A stretch of DNA of 28,544 bases from an uncultured Amylibacter sp. (lineage in GTDB: Bacteria > Pseudomonadota > Alphaproteobacteria > Rhodobacterales > Rhodobacteraceae). Positions 6,652 through 13,831 of the stretch are shown in pieces. The position numbers and the translations under genes were made by a program. The first letter of the stretch is position 1, and each line of letters opens with the position of its first letter. The stretch spans positions 1 through 28,544 of the forward strand of contig CALDZS010000012.1 of assembly GCA_937944065.1 (NCBI GenBank). The letters are read 5' to 3'. Below the pieces are notes generated by a model. That model was not told where the DNA came from. It saw only the letters and a list, made by a program, of their open reading frames with translations, and searched no databases.

Positions 6652-7431
6652 TTGGAACAGCAAACTATTCTTGTCGTGGACGACGATCCAAAGATCAGAA
6701 CCCTATTGCGTAATGTAATGGAGACCGAAGGCTTTTCTGTTGTTGAAGCGGCAAATGCGCGTGACGTTTGGGATTTTATTGGTGACCCATCTATCAAGTT
6801 GATTACATTAGATATCCATTTGGGGGTTGATAATGGCATTGAATTGGCCCGCGAAATTAGACGCAAATCCGCTGTGCCCATTATCATGGTGACAGGCAAG
6901 GACGATGTGATCGACCGCGTGGTTGGGTTGGAAGTTGGTGCCGACGACTATATCACAAAACCGTTTCACGTCAGAGAAGTGATAGCACGCGTTAGAAGTG
7001 TTCTGCGCAGATCGAGCATCTCTCAGGTGAGTGAAGGAAAAGCTGATCCAGTAACTCAGCTGAACCAGACTTTGGAAGTCAGCAAGAGCTTCTGCTTTGA
7101 TGGAATGACAGCCAGTCCTGATAGATTGGAACTGGTAGATCGCGAGGGGCAAGATTGTGGACTAACAAGCGGCGATTTCAAGTTGTTGATGGTGTTTTTA
7201 GAGCGCCCAAAACGGGTGCTGTCACGCGACCAATTAATGGATTTAACGGGTGGTCTAGAATGGAACCCGCTGGACCGAACGATTGATAATCAAATAGCGC
7301 GTTTGCGAAAGAAAATTGAACGCAATCCATCTGATCCGAAATTGATTAAAACAGTTCGGGGGATTGGCTACACATTTGCATGTGACGTAGACAGGGTTCA
7401 ACCCTCGGGTGGTGCTGCCAGTAGCGCGTGA
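6652..7431 (+). CDS. OmpR/PhoB-family response regulator, FxkR-like
   Basis: A 259-aa two-domain regulator. The receiver is at residues 4-120 with acidic Asp10-Asp12, phospho-acceptor Asp54 (ITLDIHL), Thr81 and Lys103 (ITKPF), so the phosphorylation site is complete. A linker of about 35 residues leads to an OmpR-type winged helix at about 150-245 (LTSGDFKLL, RVLSRDQLMDL, DRTIDNQIARLRKKIE, TVRGIGYTFA). The start is a TTG with GGGA about 8 bases upstream; no ATG in frame precedes the receiver's first strand. It is convergent with the haem-PAS kinase gene, sharing 34 bases of 3' end, and divergent from the fixK-like gene. FixJ itself is LuxR-type, so this OmpR-type protein corresponds better to FxkR of the hybrid-FixL pathway. 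Confidence 0.88.
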   Translation: MEQQTILVVDDDPKIRTLLRNVMETEGFSVVEAANARDVWDFIGDPSIKLITLDIHLGVDNGIELAREIRRKSAVPIIMVTGKDDVIDRVVGLEVGADDYITKPFHVREVIARVRSVLRRSSISQVSEGKADPVTQLNQTLEVSKSFCFDGMTASPDRLELVDREGQDCGLTSGDFKLLMVFLERPKRVLSRDQLMDLTGGLEWNPLDRTIDNQIARLRKKIERNPSDPKLIKTVRGIGYTFACDVDRVQPSGGAASSA

Positions 7432-8948
7432 AGGCGGGCGGCTAATTCGGATTGCCGAAATGGCTTGTGAAGGATTTCAAAAGTCTGTTCATGTGCAAGG
7501 CTACCTGTGATCACATCGCTGGCATAGCCAGAGGTAAGCAAAATCTTAATCTCGGGGAACTTTTGTGACACCTTTGCGGCGAGATCATATCCGTTGAGCG
7601 CACCTGGCATGACCAAATCCGAAAACAGAATATCCACACTAATTCCTTGCGTGAGTAATTGATAGGCTTCGTCACCGCTGCTCGCCTCTATCGCGGCAAA
7701 ACCAAGATCACGTATGCGTTCCAATGACAGTTTGAGAACCTTTGGATTATCTTCAACCACCAATACGGTTTGCCCTTTCCCAAGCAGACGTAAGTTTGCT
7801 GTGTCGGGTAACTTCACCTTGGGTACGGTGGCGGGTGTTTCTTTTGCGGCGGGAAAATATAGACCGAAACTCGTCCCAAGGCCGAGTTCGCTGTAAAGCG
7901 TGATATACCCGCCAGATTGGCGCACAAAACCATACACCATTGCCAACCCAAGGCCTGTTCCCCCTGCATCCGATTTCGTGGTAAAAAAAGGTTCAAATGC
8001 GCGCCTTTGCGCCTCAGCGCTCATTCCTGCGCCGTCATCATTTACGCTAAGACGGACGTAGTCACCGGGCTCAATATCAGTCTCCTGGGCAATATAAGTA
8101 TCGTCGATCGTCACATCGGAAACCGAGACAAGCAGCTCGCCTGAATTGTCCATCGCATCGCGAGCGTTCAATGCCAAATTCAATAAAGCAGATTGAAGTT
8201 GCACTGGATCCAGCTCCACTGGATTGGATGTTTGCGCAAAGTCTGTTCGAATTCGAATGTTGGCGCCCAAAGTACGTTTCAATATGGCAAGCGCGTTTTC
8301 GCATAAGTCTCGTAAATCTACCTTGATCGGTTTCAAATTACTTTTGCGCGCAAATATCAGCAGGCGTTGTGTCAGCTCTGCACCCAGTTCGGCAGACGCC
8401 AGCGCGTCTTTGATCAACACGGCTTGTTTTTCGTCGGTTCCGCGCATTTCTAACAATTCTAAGTTGCCGATAACAACGGTCAGAAGGTTGTTGAAATCAT
8501 GCGCTATACCGCCGGTCATCTGACCTATTGCGTCCAGCCGCTGGGACCGTGCCAACGCGTCTTGTGTTGCCTTACGGGTCGTTAAGTCATGTAGAATGCC
8601 AACGAAAATACGCCCTCCGTCAACTGCTGTCTCGCCGACGGACAGGTGCAGCGGAAAAATGGATTTGTCTTTGCGCAACCCTTCAACATCACGGCCAATA
8701 CCTATAATTCGTTCCTCGCCTGTCTTGATATGGTGAGAAAGATAACCGTCATGCGCTTTGGCATGTGGTTCTGGCATCAGCATGCTTACGTTATTGCCGA
8801 TCATTTCAGACGCTGCGTATTGAAACAAGTCACATGCGGCCGTGTTAGCGCGAATAATTACGCCAGCGTCGTCGGAAACAATCATCGCGTCAACCGCCGC
8901 CTCTAGGATTGCGCGCAATACCGCACCGTCTTGTATGTCTTGATCCAT
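7398..8948 (-). CDS. Hybrid histidine kinase with FixL-like haem PAS
   Basis: A 516-aa cytosolic protein without membrane helices. Domains: PAS (about 8-125), HisKA with His150 (GGIAHDFNN), HATPase (Asn261 in LNARDAM, NDDGAGM 303-309, GGTGLGLAMV 329-338) and a C-terminal receiver (about 393-510, Asp399/400, phospho-acceptor Asp444, Lys495). In the PAS, MPEPHAKAHDGYL aligns with FixL MPEPDRSRHDSYI, putting His66 at the haem-ligand position (His200 of Bradyrhizobium FixL). IIGIGR puts Arg86 at the distal-pocket Arg220. FixL Arg206 and His214 correspond to His72 and Arg80. It should be an oxygen-responsive kinase signalling to the adjacent OmpR-type regulator; the partnership is inferred. AGGGAT precedes the ATG. 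A FixK box upstream may give positive feedback. Confidence 0.9.
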   Translation of the reverse strand: MDQDIQDGAVLRAILEAAVDAMIVSDDAGVIIRANTAACDLFQYAASEMIGNNVSMLMPEPHAKAHDGYLSHHIKTGEERIIGIGRDVEGLRKDKSIFPLHLSVGETAVDGGRIFVGILHDLTTRKATQDALARSQRLDAIGQMTGGIAHDFNNLLTVVIGNLELLEMRGTDEKQAVLIKDALASAELGAELTQRLLIFARKSNLKPIKVDLRDLCENALAILKRTLGANIRIRTDFAQTSNPVELDPVQLQSALLNLALNARDAMDNSGELLVSVSDVTIDDTYIAQETDIEPGDYVRLSVNDDGAGMSAEAQRRAFEPFFTTKSDAGGTGLGLAMVYGFVRQSGGYITLYSELGLGTSFGLYFPAAKETPATVPKVKLPDTANLRLLGKGQTVLVVEDNPKVLKLSLERIRDLGFAAIEASSGDEAYQLLTQGISVDILFSDLVMPGALNGYDLAAKVSQKFPEIKILLTSGYASDVITGSLAHEQTFEILHKPFRQSELAARLHALLAAPPEG

Positions 8949-9007
8949 TTGATCCCTACGGGTTTTGGATACCCTGCCAAATACTTAACCACGGACGCAA
9001 GCAAGAA

Positions 9008-9048
9008 TTGATATTAGTCAACCATCGCTGCGCCGTGTTCCCCATAAT
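9008..9048 (+). promoter_or_regulatory. FixK-type class II promoter of host-attachment/usp operon
   Basis: Box TTGATATTAGTCAA at 9008-9021 (9 of 10 positions), centre 9014.5. -10 CATAAT at 9043-9048 (5 of 6 matches) starts 28.5 bp from the centre. The predicted start is near 9055, 21 bases before the ATG at 9076. In the other direction AAGTAT (8986-8981) is at the same distance and could serve the kinase gene. Confidence 0.85.
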
Positions 9049-9075
9049 TAAAGGATCTAAACGCAGGAGCAAAAG

Positions 9076-9513
9076 ATGAAACCGACAGTAACTTGGATCG
9101 TTTTGGCAAACACCCGTGTTGCAAGAGCAGTGGAAAATCGGGGACCTGCAAAGGGATTAGGCGCTATGGATGTTATGTCGTGGACCGCACAAAAAGCCAG
9201 CGCATCAAGGCGCGAACCTGGAGTGGTGTACAGCATAGGCGGGCCCGCAAAAACGTCAGTAGAGCAGAGCAACCCGCAGCAGGAGGCCGACAAACGGTTT
9301 GCGAAAGAAATTTCAGACAGTCTGTCAAAGGCGTATGCTGCCAAGGCATTTGATAGGCTGGTCATTGTGGCCGCGCCCAAAATGCTGGGCCTTTTGCGCC
9401 CAAATATTGATGAGAATCTCAGCGCGGTATTGATCGGCGAAATTGATAAAGACCTGTCGAACCAATCCAAGGAAGCGATCGAAGCCCATTTGGGATCGGT
9501 CATGGCAATTTAG
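9076..9513 (+). CDS. Host-attachment family protein (PF10116-type)
   Basis: A 145-aa protein resembling the 'protein required for attachment to host cells' family, which has a release-factor-1-like fold. Signatures are TWIVLANTRVARAVENRG at the start, a middle FAKEISDSLSKAYAAKAFDRLVIVAAPKMLGLLRP and a terminal EIDKDLSNQSKEAIEAHL. No signal peptide or membrane segment is seen, so a surface role is doubtful despite the name. CAGGAG lies 7-8 bases before the ATG. It is the first gene of an operon with a universal stress gene (36 bases apart) and is preceded by one of the best FixK promoters in the window. Biochemical function unknown. Confidence 0.82.
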   Translation: MKPTVTWIVLANTRVARAVENRGPAKGLGAMDVMSWTAQKASASRREPGVVYSIGGPAKTSVEQSNPQQEADKRFAKEISDSLSKAYAAKAFDRLVIVAAPKMLGLLRPNIDENLSAVLIGEIDKDLSNQSKEAIEAHLGSVMAI

Positions 9514-9549
9514 TCAAAACAGAACTTAAACCAAAGAAAGAAGCACAAA

Positions 9550-9996
9550 ATGTTTAAACAAATAATTGTAGGTGTGGACGGTTCAGATAATTCTAAATCG
9601 GCCATTCGGATAGCGTGCGAATTGGCCCGCGACCATGGTGGTGACCTTACACTTGTTCATGTGCCACACGCAGAGTCAGCGGCCTTTGTCGTGGGTGCGG
9701 TTGCTGGATATCATGCGGCAATAAACACTCCAACATTGAAGGACATTGAAAAAGCTGGGCAAAAAATACTGGATGAAAGCGCTGCTATTGCAGCCGACAT
9801 GGGATGTAAATCTGTTAAAACACAGATGAAGCATGGCGATGCGGCGTCGGAAATTTTGTCTTATGCCGAAGAGGTTGGTGCAGATTTGATCGTGACAGGT
9901 CGACGTGGTCTTAACCGCCTTGCAAGCTTGGTTCTGGGCAGTACCACGCAGCGCATAAATCATCTTGCAAAATGCGCTTGCCTATCCATTGCTTGA
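9550..9996 (+). CDS. Universal stress protein, single domain (UspA family)
   Basis: A 148-aa single Usp domain. It begins MFKQIIVGVDGSDNS, with the conserved Asp of the first strand, and carries the complete ATP-binding signature G-2x-G-9x-G-S/T (GRRGLNRLASLVLGST) near the C-terminus, so it is predicted to bind ATP, unlike the two tandem Usp proteins of this island whose last position is not Ser. It follows the host-attachment gene by 36 bases and probably shares its FixK promoter. AAAGAAG is a weak ribosome site. It converges with the quinone reductase gene. Confidence 0.93.
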   Translation: MFKQIIVGVDGSDNSKSAIRIACELARDHGGDLTLVHVPHAESAAFVVGAVAGYHAAINTPTLKDIEKAGQKILDESAAIAADMGCKSVKTQMKHGDAASEILSYAEEVGADLIVTGRRGLNRLASLVLGSTTQRINHLAKCACLSIA

Positions 9997-10024
9997 TAGG
10001 CTGCGGTCAGTTTGCCACTTGAGC

Positions 10025-10603
10025 CTAGACAGCGTTGCGTCCCAGGGTTCTGGCCGTGTCCAAGAATTTTTGCTGTGCGTCGCCGCTTGGGTCTTCTGCG
10101 TTGCCAAAAATGCTCCAACGTACGGGGCGAATTCCGCAGAATTTCAATATGTTTCGATCCAGACTGCGCACTGAATGTGCCACAAAAAACCAACGATAGA
10201 CTAAACTGGGCATACCCATTGTGACAATAACGCGCGCCGATTTGCCTTTTAGTGCGCCATGCCAATCATTTTTTCCCATTTCAAACGCAAAGCCCTTTCG
10301 GAATACGTGTTCTATCCAAGCTTTCAAAATCGCGGGGATATCTCCCATCCATAACGGATAAATCAGAACCATATGATTGCAGTCACGGATCTTGCTCTGA
10401 TCTTCGGTCGCGAAGGCAGGCAAATCACCGTCTTCCCATTCCGCTTTTGATCGCAGAAAAGAAATGTCTTGATTGGCGACCGTTATTGTATCCACTGCGT
10501 GGCCGCTTTCTATTGCGCCGTCTTGATATGCATCAGCTATTGCGTGGCATAAATGATTTTGGTCCGTGTCAGGATGTCCTTGAATGATGAGGATTCTAGC
10601 CAT
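10025..10603 (-). CDS. Flavodoxin-fold NAD(P)H (quinone) oxidoreductase
   Basis: A 192-aa protein of the KefF/MdaB/NQO family. It opens ARILIIQGHPDTDQNHLC, the flavin phosphate-binding loop, and contains the family motif YPLWMGDIPAILKAWIEHVF. It should be an FMN- or FAD-dependent two-electron reductase of quinones or related electrophiles. It is the second gene of an operon: the site-2 protease stops 14 bases upstream, and GGAGA precedes the ATG. Co-expression with a CBS-domain membrane protease from a FixK promoter suggests a job in redox balance when respiration slows. A KefF-like ancillary role is less likely because no K+ efflux gene is adjacent. Confidence 0.87.
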   Translation of the reverse strand: MARILIIQGHPDTDQNHLCHAIADAYQDGAIESGHAVDTITVANQDISFLRSKAEWEDGDLPAFATEDQSKIRDCNHMVLIYPLWMGDIPAILKAWIEHVFRKGFAFEMGKNDWHGALKGKSARVIVTMGMPSLVYRWFFVAHSVRSLDRNILKFCGIRPVRWSIFGNAEDPSGDAQQKFLDTARTLGRNAV

Positions 10604-10617
10604 GATAGTCTCCGCTA

Positions 10618-11745
10618 TTATTGCAATATCTGGTCATACATTTGAAGGTAATTGGTAAGGTCCGCCAAGGATATAATGCCAACCAGTTTCTGGTCTTCAA
10701 TGATCAAAAACTTTCGCTCACCAGTTTGAGAGATGATGTGCATTAAATCCCGAACGGGCAAATCTGGACGCAGTGTTGTGGCTTTGTCTAGTTTCACAAA
10801 CACATCACCCACATACGTGCTGGCCCAGTTTTCACGATCAATCCCCGACAGAACCGTGCGATCCATGTGACCTAAAACGATCCCGTCCTCTAGCACCGGA
10901 ACAAAGCTAACGCCGTAGCGCAACATTGTTTGGTTTACGAAATCGGCAAGGCTGACATTGGGATGTACAACAATCGGGTTTCGCTTCATCAGATCGCTGA
11001 CAGATTTGGAGTCGAAGACAACATTTGCCAATTGATGTTGATAACTGGATCGCGCGGCCACTAGAATAAAACTACCGATCATGATCTGCCACAGCCCGTT
11101 GACAACGGCGCCTTGGAACATCGCGATCACACCGAGTGACATCAAAAAATAAGCAAGTATTTTACCAGAATTTGCAGCCTGTTGCGTGGCCTTCAGCACG
11201 TTCCCACTGCGATGCCACAGATAGGCGCGTAAGATGCGGCCACCGTCCAATGGGAACGCGGGGATCAAGTTAAATACGGCTAGAATAATGTTGATAACAG
11301 CAAGATAGGTCAGAACTTTGGTGACGCTACTTGGCGCTATCAGCAGCTCAAACAACACCGCGAGTATCCAGAACATAACCCCAAGCACCAAGCTCATGAT
11401 TGGGCCTGCAACGGCGATATACAGCTCTGCTTTTGCCGAAGTCGGCTCTGCCTCCAGCTCTGCGACACCTCCAAACAGGAAAAGGGTGATACTATTGATC
11501 GGGACACCTAACCGCCTTGCGACGACGGAATGTGCCAGCTCGTGTAGCAGCAACGAGGTAAAAAAGAACATCATCGCAACCACCGCCATCACCAAATAGG
11601 TCTGAGATGATTGGTCCGGGAAATTGATGGGGAAATAGCGCTGAGATAAGCTCCATGTAATCAAAGCCGCGATAATTAACCAACTAGGATCTATCCTAAT
11701 TTCAAACCCGTTCACGGAAAATAATCTTATAGCGTTTTTGAACAT
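10618..11745 (-). CDS. Site-2 protease (M50) with C-terminal CBS pair
   Basis: A 375-aa intramembrane metalloprotease. Six or so hydrophobic segments cover residues 15-235. Zinc-binding HELAH is at 68-72, and the third ligand Asp167 lies in FNLIPAFPLDGGRIL (157-171). Two CBS domains fill about 245-375 (DLMKRNPIVVHPNVSL and VRDLMHIISQ begin the repeats), a nucleotide-sensing module that could gate proteolysis by AMP/ATP. GAGG lies about 8 bases before the ATG. It is the first gene of an operon with the quinone reductase and has its own FixK box 49 bases upstream. The substrate is unknown; membrane-bound anti-sigma factors are typical targets of M50 enzymes. Confidence 0.93.
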   Translation of the reverse strand: MFKNAIRLFSVNGFEIRIDPSWLIIAALITWSLSQRYFPINFPDQSSQTYLVMAVVAMMFFFTSLLLHELAHSVVARRLGVPINSITLFLFGGVAELEAEPTSAKAELYIAVAGPIMSLVLGVMFWILAVLFELLIAPSSVTKVLTYLAVINIILAVFNLIPAFPLDGGRILRAYLWHRSGNVLKATQQAANSGKILAYFLMSLGVIAMFQGAVVNGLWQIMIGSFILVAARSSYQHQLANVVFDSKSVSDLMKRNPIVVHPNVSLADFVNQTMLRYGVSFVPVLEDGIVLGHMDRTVLSGIDRENWASTYVGDVFVKLDKATTLRPDLPVRDLMHIISQTGERKFLIIEDQKLVGIISLADLTNYLQMYDQILQ

Positions 11746-11766
11746 TCTAACCTCACGCGCATCTCT

Positions 11767-11807
11767 AATTTATTAAAAGACCCGAGCGGTGCATTGATTT
11801 TGCTCAA
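11767..11807 (-). promoter_or_regulatory. FixK-type class II promoter of M50-quinone reductase operon
   Basis: Box TTGATTTTGCTCAA at 11794-11807 (9 of 10 positions), centre 11800.5. -10 TAAATT at 11772-11767 on the minus strand (4 of 6 matches) begins 28.5 bp away. The predicted start is near 11760, 15 bases before the protease ATG. The box lies in the 71-base gap after the VIT-family gene, so the operon is uncoupled from that gene. Confidence 0.82.
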
Positions 11808-11816
11808 ACGGACAAC

Positions 11817-12530
11817 CTATGGGTGAAACAGCCCCCCAACGCTGTAGGCAATCAACGCGGCCGTCGCCCCGATGAGCAAGGTTTCCGACGCAGACCACCA
11901 CCATGCGGCAAGCGACCACCAGCTTTTGAGCGCGCCAATGAGAAAAAATGTTAGCAGCGTAGCGAACACAGAGATTTGAAAGGCAGCGGTCAGTCCAAAT
12001 ATGAACGGGACCAACGGGATTGATCCTGCCGCAAGGAAAGCGCCGAACGTGGCAAGAGCGGCGCGTTTTGGATAAGGTTCATCGCGGGATAGACCATATT
12101 CATCGGTGAGCATGAGGTCGATCCAGCTTGTTTTGTCCTTGGATATTTCCACGGTTGCCTGATCCAGTAAGTCGCCTTTCAGCCCGCGCAATGCAAGTAT
12201 TTGGCGTAGCTCTTCCAGCTCGCCCTCGCGGTGGTTTTCTATCTGTTGCTCTTCTATTTGAATGATGCGTTTTCTATCATCCAATTCCGCCTTAGTGCCT
12301 GAATAATTGCTCGCCGCCATCGAGAACCCGTCGGCAAGAATGTTTGCGATGCCAAGGGCAACTATAATGTTGTGTGACAATCCAGCGCCTTCGACACCTG
12401 CCACGATTGCAAATGTGGTGACGGCCCCATCAATCCCGCCATAAATTAAATCTTTCAAATACGTGCTATGTCTTCGTTCCGCCAATCTTTGCGCAACTTC
12501 TTCTGGGCTGTGATCTTTATAATGTACCAT
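11817..12530 (-). CDS. VIT1/CCC1-family Fe/Mn transporter
   Basis: A 237-aa membrane protein of the vacuolar-iron-transporter family. Helix 1-2 signatures are YLKDLIYGGIDGAVTTFAIVAGV and ANILADGFSMAASNYSGTKAE. A long charged cytoplasmic helical loop (about 85-155) is rich in Glu and should be the metal-binding segment, and three more helices follow (about 160-235). It probably exports or sequesters Fe2+/Mn2+. The start is placed at the ATG of MVHYKDHSPEEVAQRL, the usual family beginning. An upstream TTG would add 22 residues that overlap the FixK box. The ribosome site is weak, so the start is less certain than the family. It diverges from the NAD(P)HX dehydratase gene. Confidence 0.87.
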   Translation of the reverse strand: MVHYKDHSPEEVAQRLAERRHSTYLKDLIYGGIDGAVTTFAIVAGVEGAGLSHNIIVALGIANILADGFSMAASNYSGTKAELDDRKRIIQIEEQQIENHREGELEELRQILALRGLKGDLLDQATVEISKDKTSWIDLMLTDEYGLSRDEPYPKRAALATFGAFLAAGSIPLVPFIFGLTAAFQISVFATLLTFFLIGALKSWWSLAAWWWSASETLLIGATAALIAYSVGGLFHP

Positions 12531-12563
12531 AAAACTAGATTGAACGATCTTGATGGTGTCAGA

Positions 12564-12604
12564 TTGAGGAATGTCAAAACGACGAGCTACGAGCAAAATA
12601 GAAT
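12564..12604 (+). promoter_or_regulatory. FixK-type class II promoter of nnrD
   Basis: Box TTGAGGAATGTCAA at 12564-12577 (8 of 10 positions), centre 12570.5. -10 TAGAAT at 12599-12604 (5 of 6) starts 28.5 bp away. The predicted start is near 12611, 25 bases before the nnrD ATG. On the minus strand, TTGACA at 12577-12572 overlaps the box and could be the -35 of the VIT gene, but its -10 is poor. Confidence 0.75.
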
Positions 12605-12635
12605 TGGAGTTTACTAAATTAGGGGTGAAAATGCG

Positions 12636-13493
12636 ATGACACAGGGCGGTTCCGCAAAAGATGTTTCCGCATTTTATATGAACGATTTACATTGGCAAAA
12701 ATTGCGCAAAGCTGGCGATCTGCACAAGCATTGCTACGGTCACGCGGTAATTGTTTCTGGCCCCACTGGGTGCGGCGGCGCTGCACGTTTGGCTGCGCGT
12801 GGCGCACTTAGGATCGGCGCTGGATTGGTCAGCGTTTTGTGTTCGGTTGATGATGTGCAAGAGCATGCCGCACAGCTGAATGCAATTATGGTCAAATCAT
12901 ATGATCAAAAGAAACGCTTTCTAAGTCGCTTGGAAGAGGTGAAGCCATCAGCAATTTGCATTGGGCCCAATTTAGGGCTGGACGCCACAGGCCATCACAG
13001 GCTGTCGCAGGCATTAAAACTTGGGGCGTCAGCGTGTATCGACGCGGACGCCATTACCCTTTTGTCAGGTGCTGACAAACCCAGTTATCAGATTGCCAAC
13101 CCGAACACCGTCATGACCCCGCACCAAGGAGAGTTGTGTCGTTTCATTCCGGACGTATTTGAACGCACAACAGATCGTCTAGAGCAAGCAAAGGCGGCCG
13201 CATTAAAGGCTGGCTGTGTTATTCTTTACAAAGGCCCAGAGACCATCGTCGCTGCGCCTGAGGGGCGATGCACAATCGTTTCTTCATCCGAATTTCCGAA
13301 TGCGGGTTGGTTGGCCACAGCTGGATCAGGGGATGTTCTTGCTGGGTTCATAACTGGGCTTCTTGCACGCGGACTTGACGCATTCGAAGCGGCACAGATC
13401 GGGGCCTATTTGCATTTTCGATGCGCAGACGCATTTGGTCCGGGACTGATTGCGGAAGATATATCAGAAATGCTTCCTCGCGTGCTGCGTTGA
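12636..13493 (+). CDS. nnrD: ADP/ATP-dependent NAD(P)H-hydrate dehydratase, stand-alone
   Basis: A 285-aa ribokinase-fold enzyme of the YjeF C-terminal family that dehydrates damaged S-NAD(P)HX back to NAD(P)H using ADP or ATP. Motifs seen are HKHCYGHAVIVSG at about 30-42, NPNTVMTPHQGE at 155-166, LYKG at 197-200 and the catalytic LATAGSGDVLAG at 226-237 with Asp233. The usual N-terminal epimerase domain (NnrE) is missing, so it is a single-function version; a bifunctional copy may exist elsewhere. GGGGTG lies about 9 bases before the ATG. It is driven by a FixK-type promoter, so nicotinamide repair appears to be induced by low oxygen. Its stop codon lies inside the perfect FixK box of the next gene. 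Confidence 0.92.
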   Translation: MTQGGSAKDVSAFYMNDLHWQKLRKAGDLHKHCYGHAVIVSGPTGCGGAARLAARGALRIGAGLVSVLCSVDDVQEHAAQLNAIMVKSYDQKKRFLSRLEEVKPSAICIGPNLGLDATGHHRLSQALKLGASACIDADAITLLSGADKPSYQIANPNTVMTPHQGELCRFIPDVFERTTDRLEQAKAAALKAGCVILYKGPETIVAAPEGRCTIVSSSEFPNAGWLATAGSGDVLAGFITGLLARGLDAFEAAQIGAYLHFRCADAFGPGLIAEDISEMLPRVLR

Positions 13494-13531
13494 TAAATAT
13501 CAAGTAGTTAGGGAACAATACCGAGTAACAT
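13490..13531 (+). promoter_or_regulatory. Perfect FixK box and -10 of DUF2892 gene
   Basis: TTGATAAATATCAA at 13490-13503 matches all 10 positions and overlaps the nnrD stop codon (13491-13493). Centre 13496.5. -10 TAACAT at 13526-13531 starts 29.5 bp away, predicting a start near 13538 and a 28-base leader. It is the strongest box in the window. Confidence 0.88.
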
Positions 13532-13565
13532 AGCATTTGAATGCGTTACCTTAGGAGAGTTGAAA

Positions 13566-13781
13566 ATGACTGCCAATCTGGGAAAAATTGATCGTGCCAT
13601 AAGGGCGTTGCTTGGGCTGGTGCTGATTGCTGCACCGTTGCAGAATCTACCGCCCATTTGGTCGAACTGGATATTTGCATTTGCAAGCATTGGTATAGGG
13701 CTTGTGTTAGTCTTAACCGCGCTGTTTCAGTTTTGCCCTATGTATAGACTACTCGGTTTATCAACCTGCAAAATCGATTAA
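13566..13781 (+). CDS. DUF2892 (YgaP-type) small inner-membrane protein
   Basis: A 71-aa protein with two predicted membrane helices (about 17-33 and 35-58). Family signatures are NLGKIDRAIRALLGLVLI at the start and FQFCPMYRLLGLSTCKID at the end, including the conserved Cys-Pro-x-Tyr. The function of stand-alone DUF2892 proteins is unknown; related segments anchor rhodanese domains in the membrane. The ATG at 13566 is preferred over the TTG two codons earlier because AGGAG lies 8 bases before it. A perfect FixK box and -10 precede it, so strong low-oxygen induction is predicted. Confidence 0.87.
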   Translation: MTANLGKIDRAIRALLGLVLIAAPLQNLPPIWSNWIFAFASIGIGLVLVLTALFQFCPMYRLLGLSTCKID

Positions 13782-13831
13782 CCTAGACCTACAGGCACAT
13801 GGGCCTTCCTTTGTTGGCAAGATTGCAGGGA

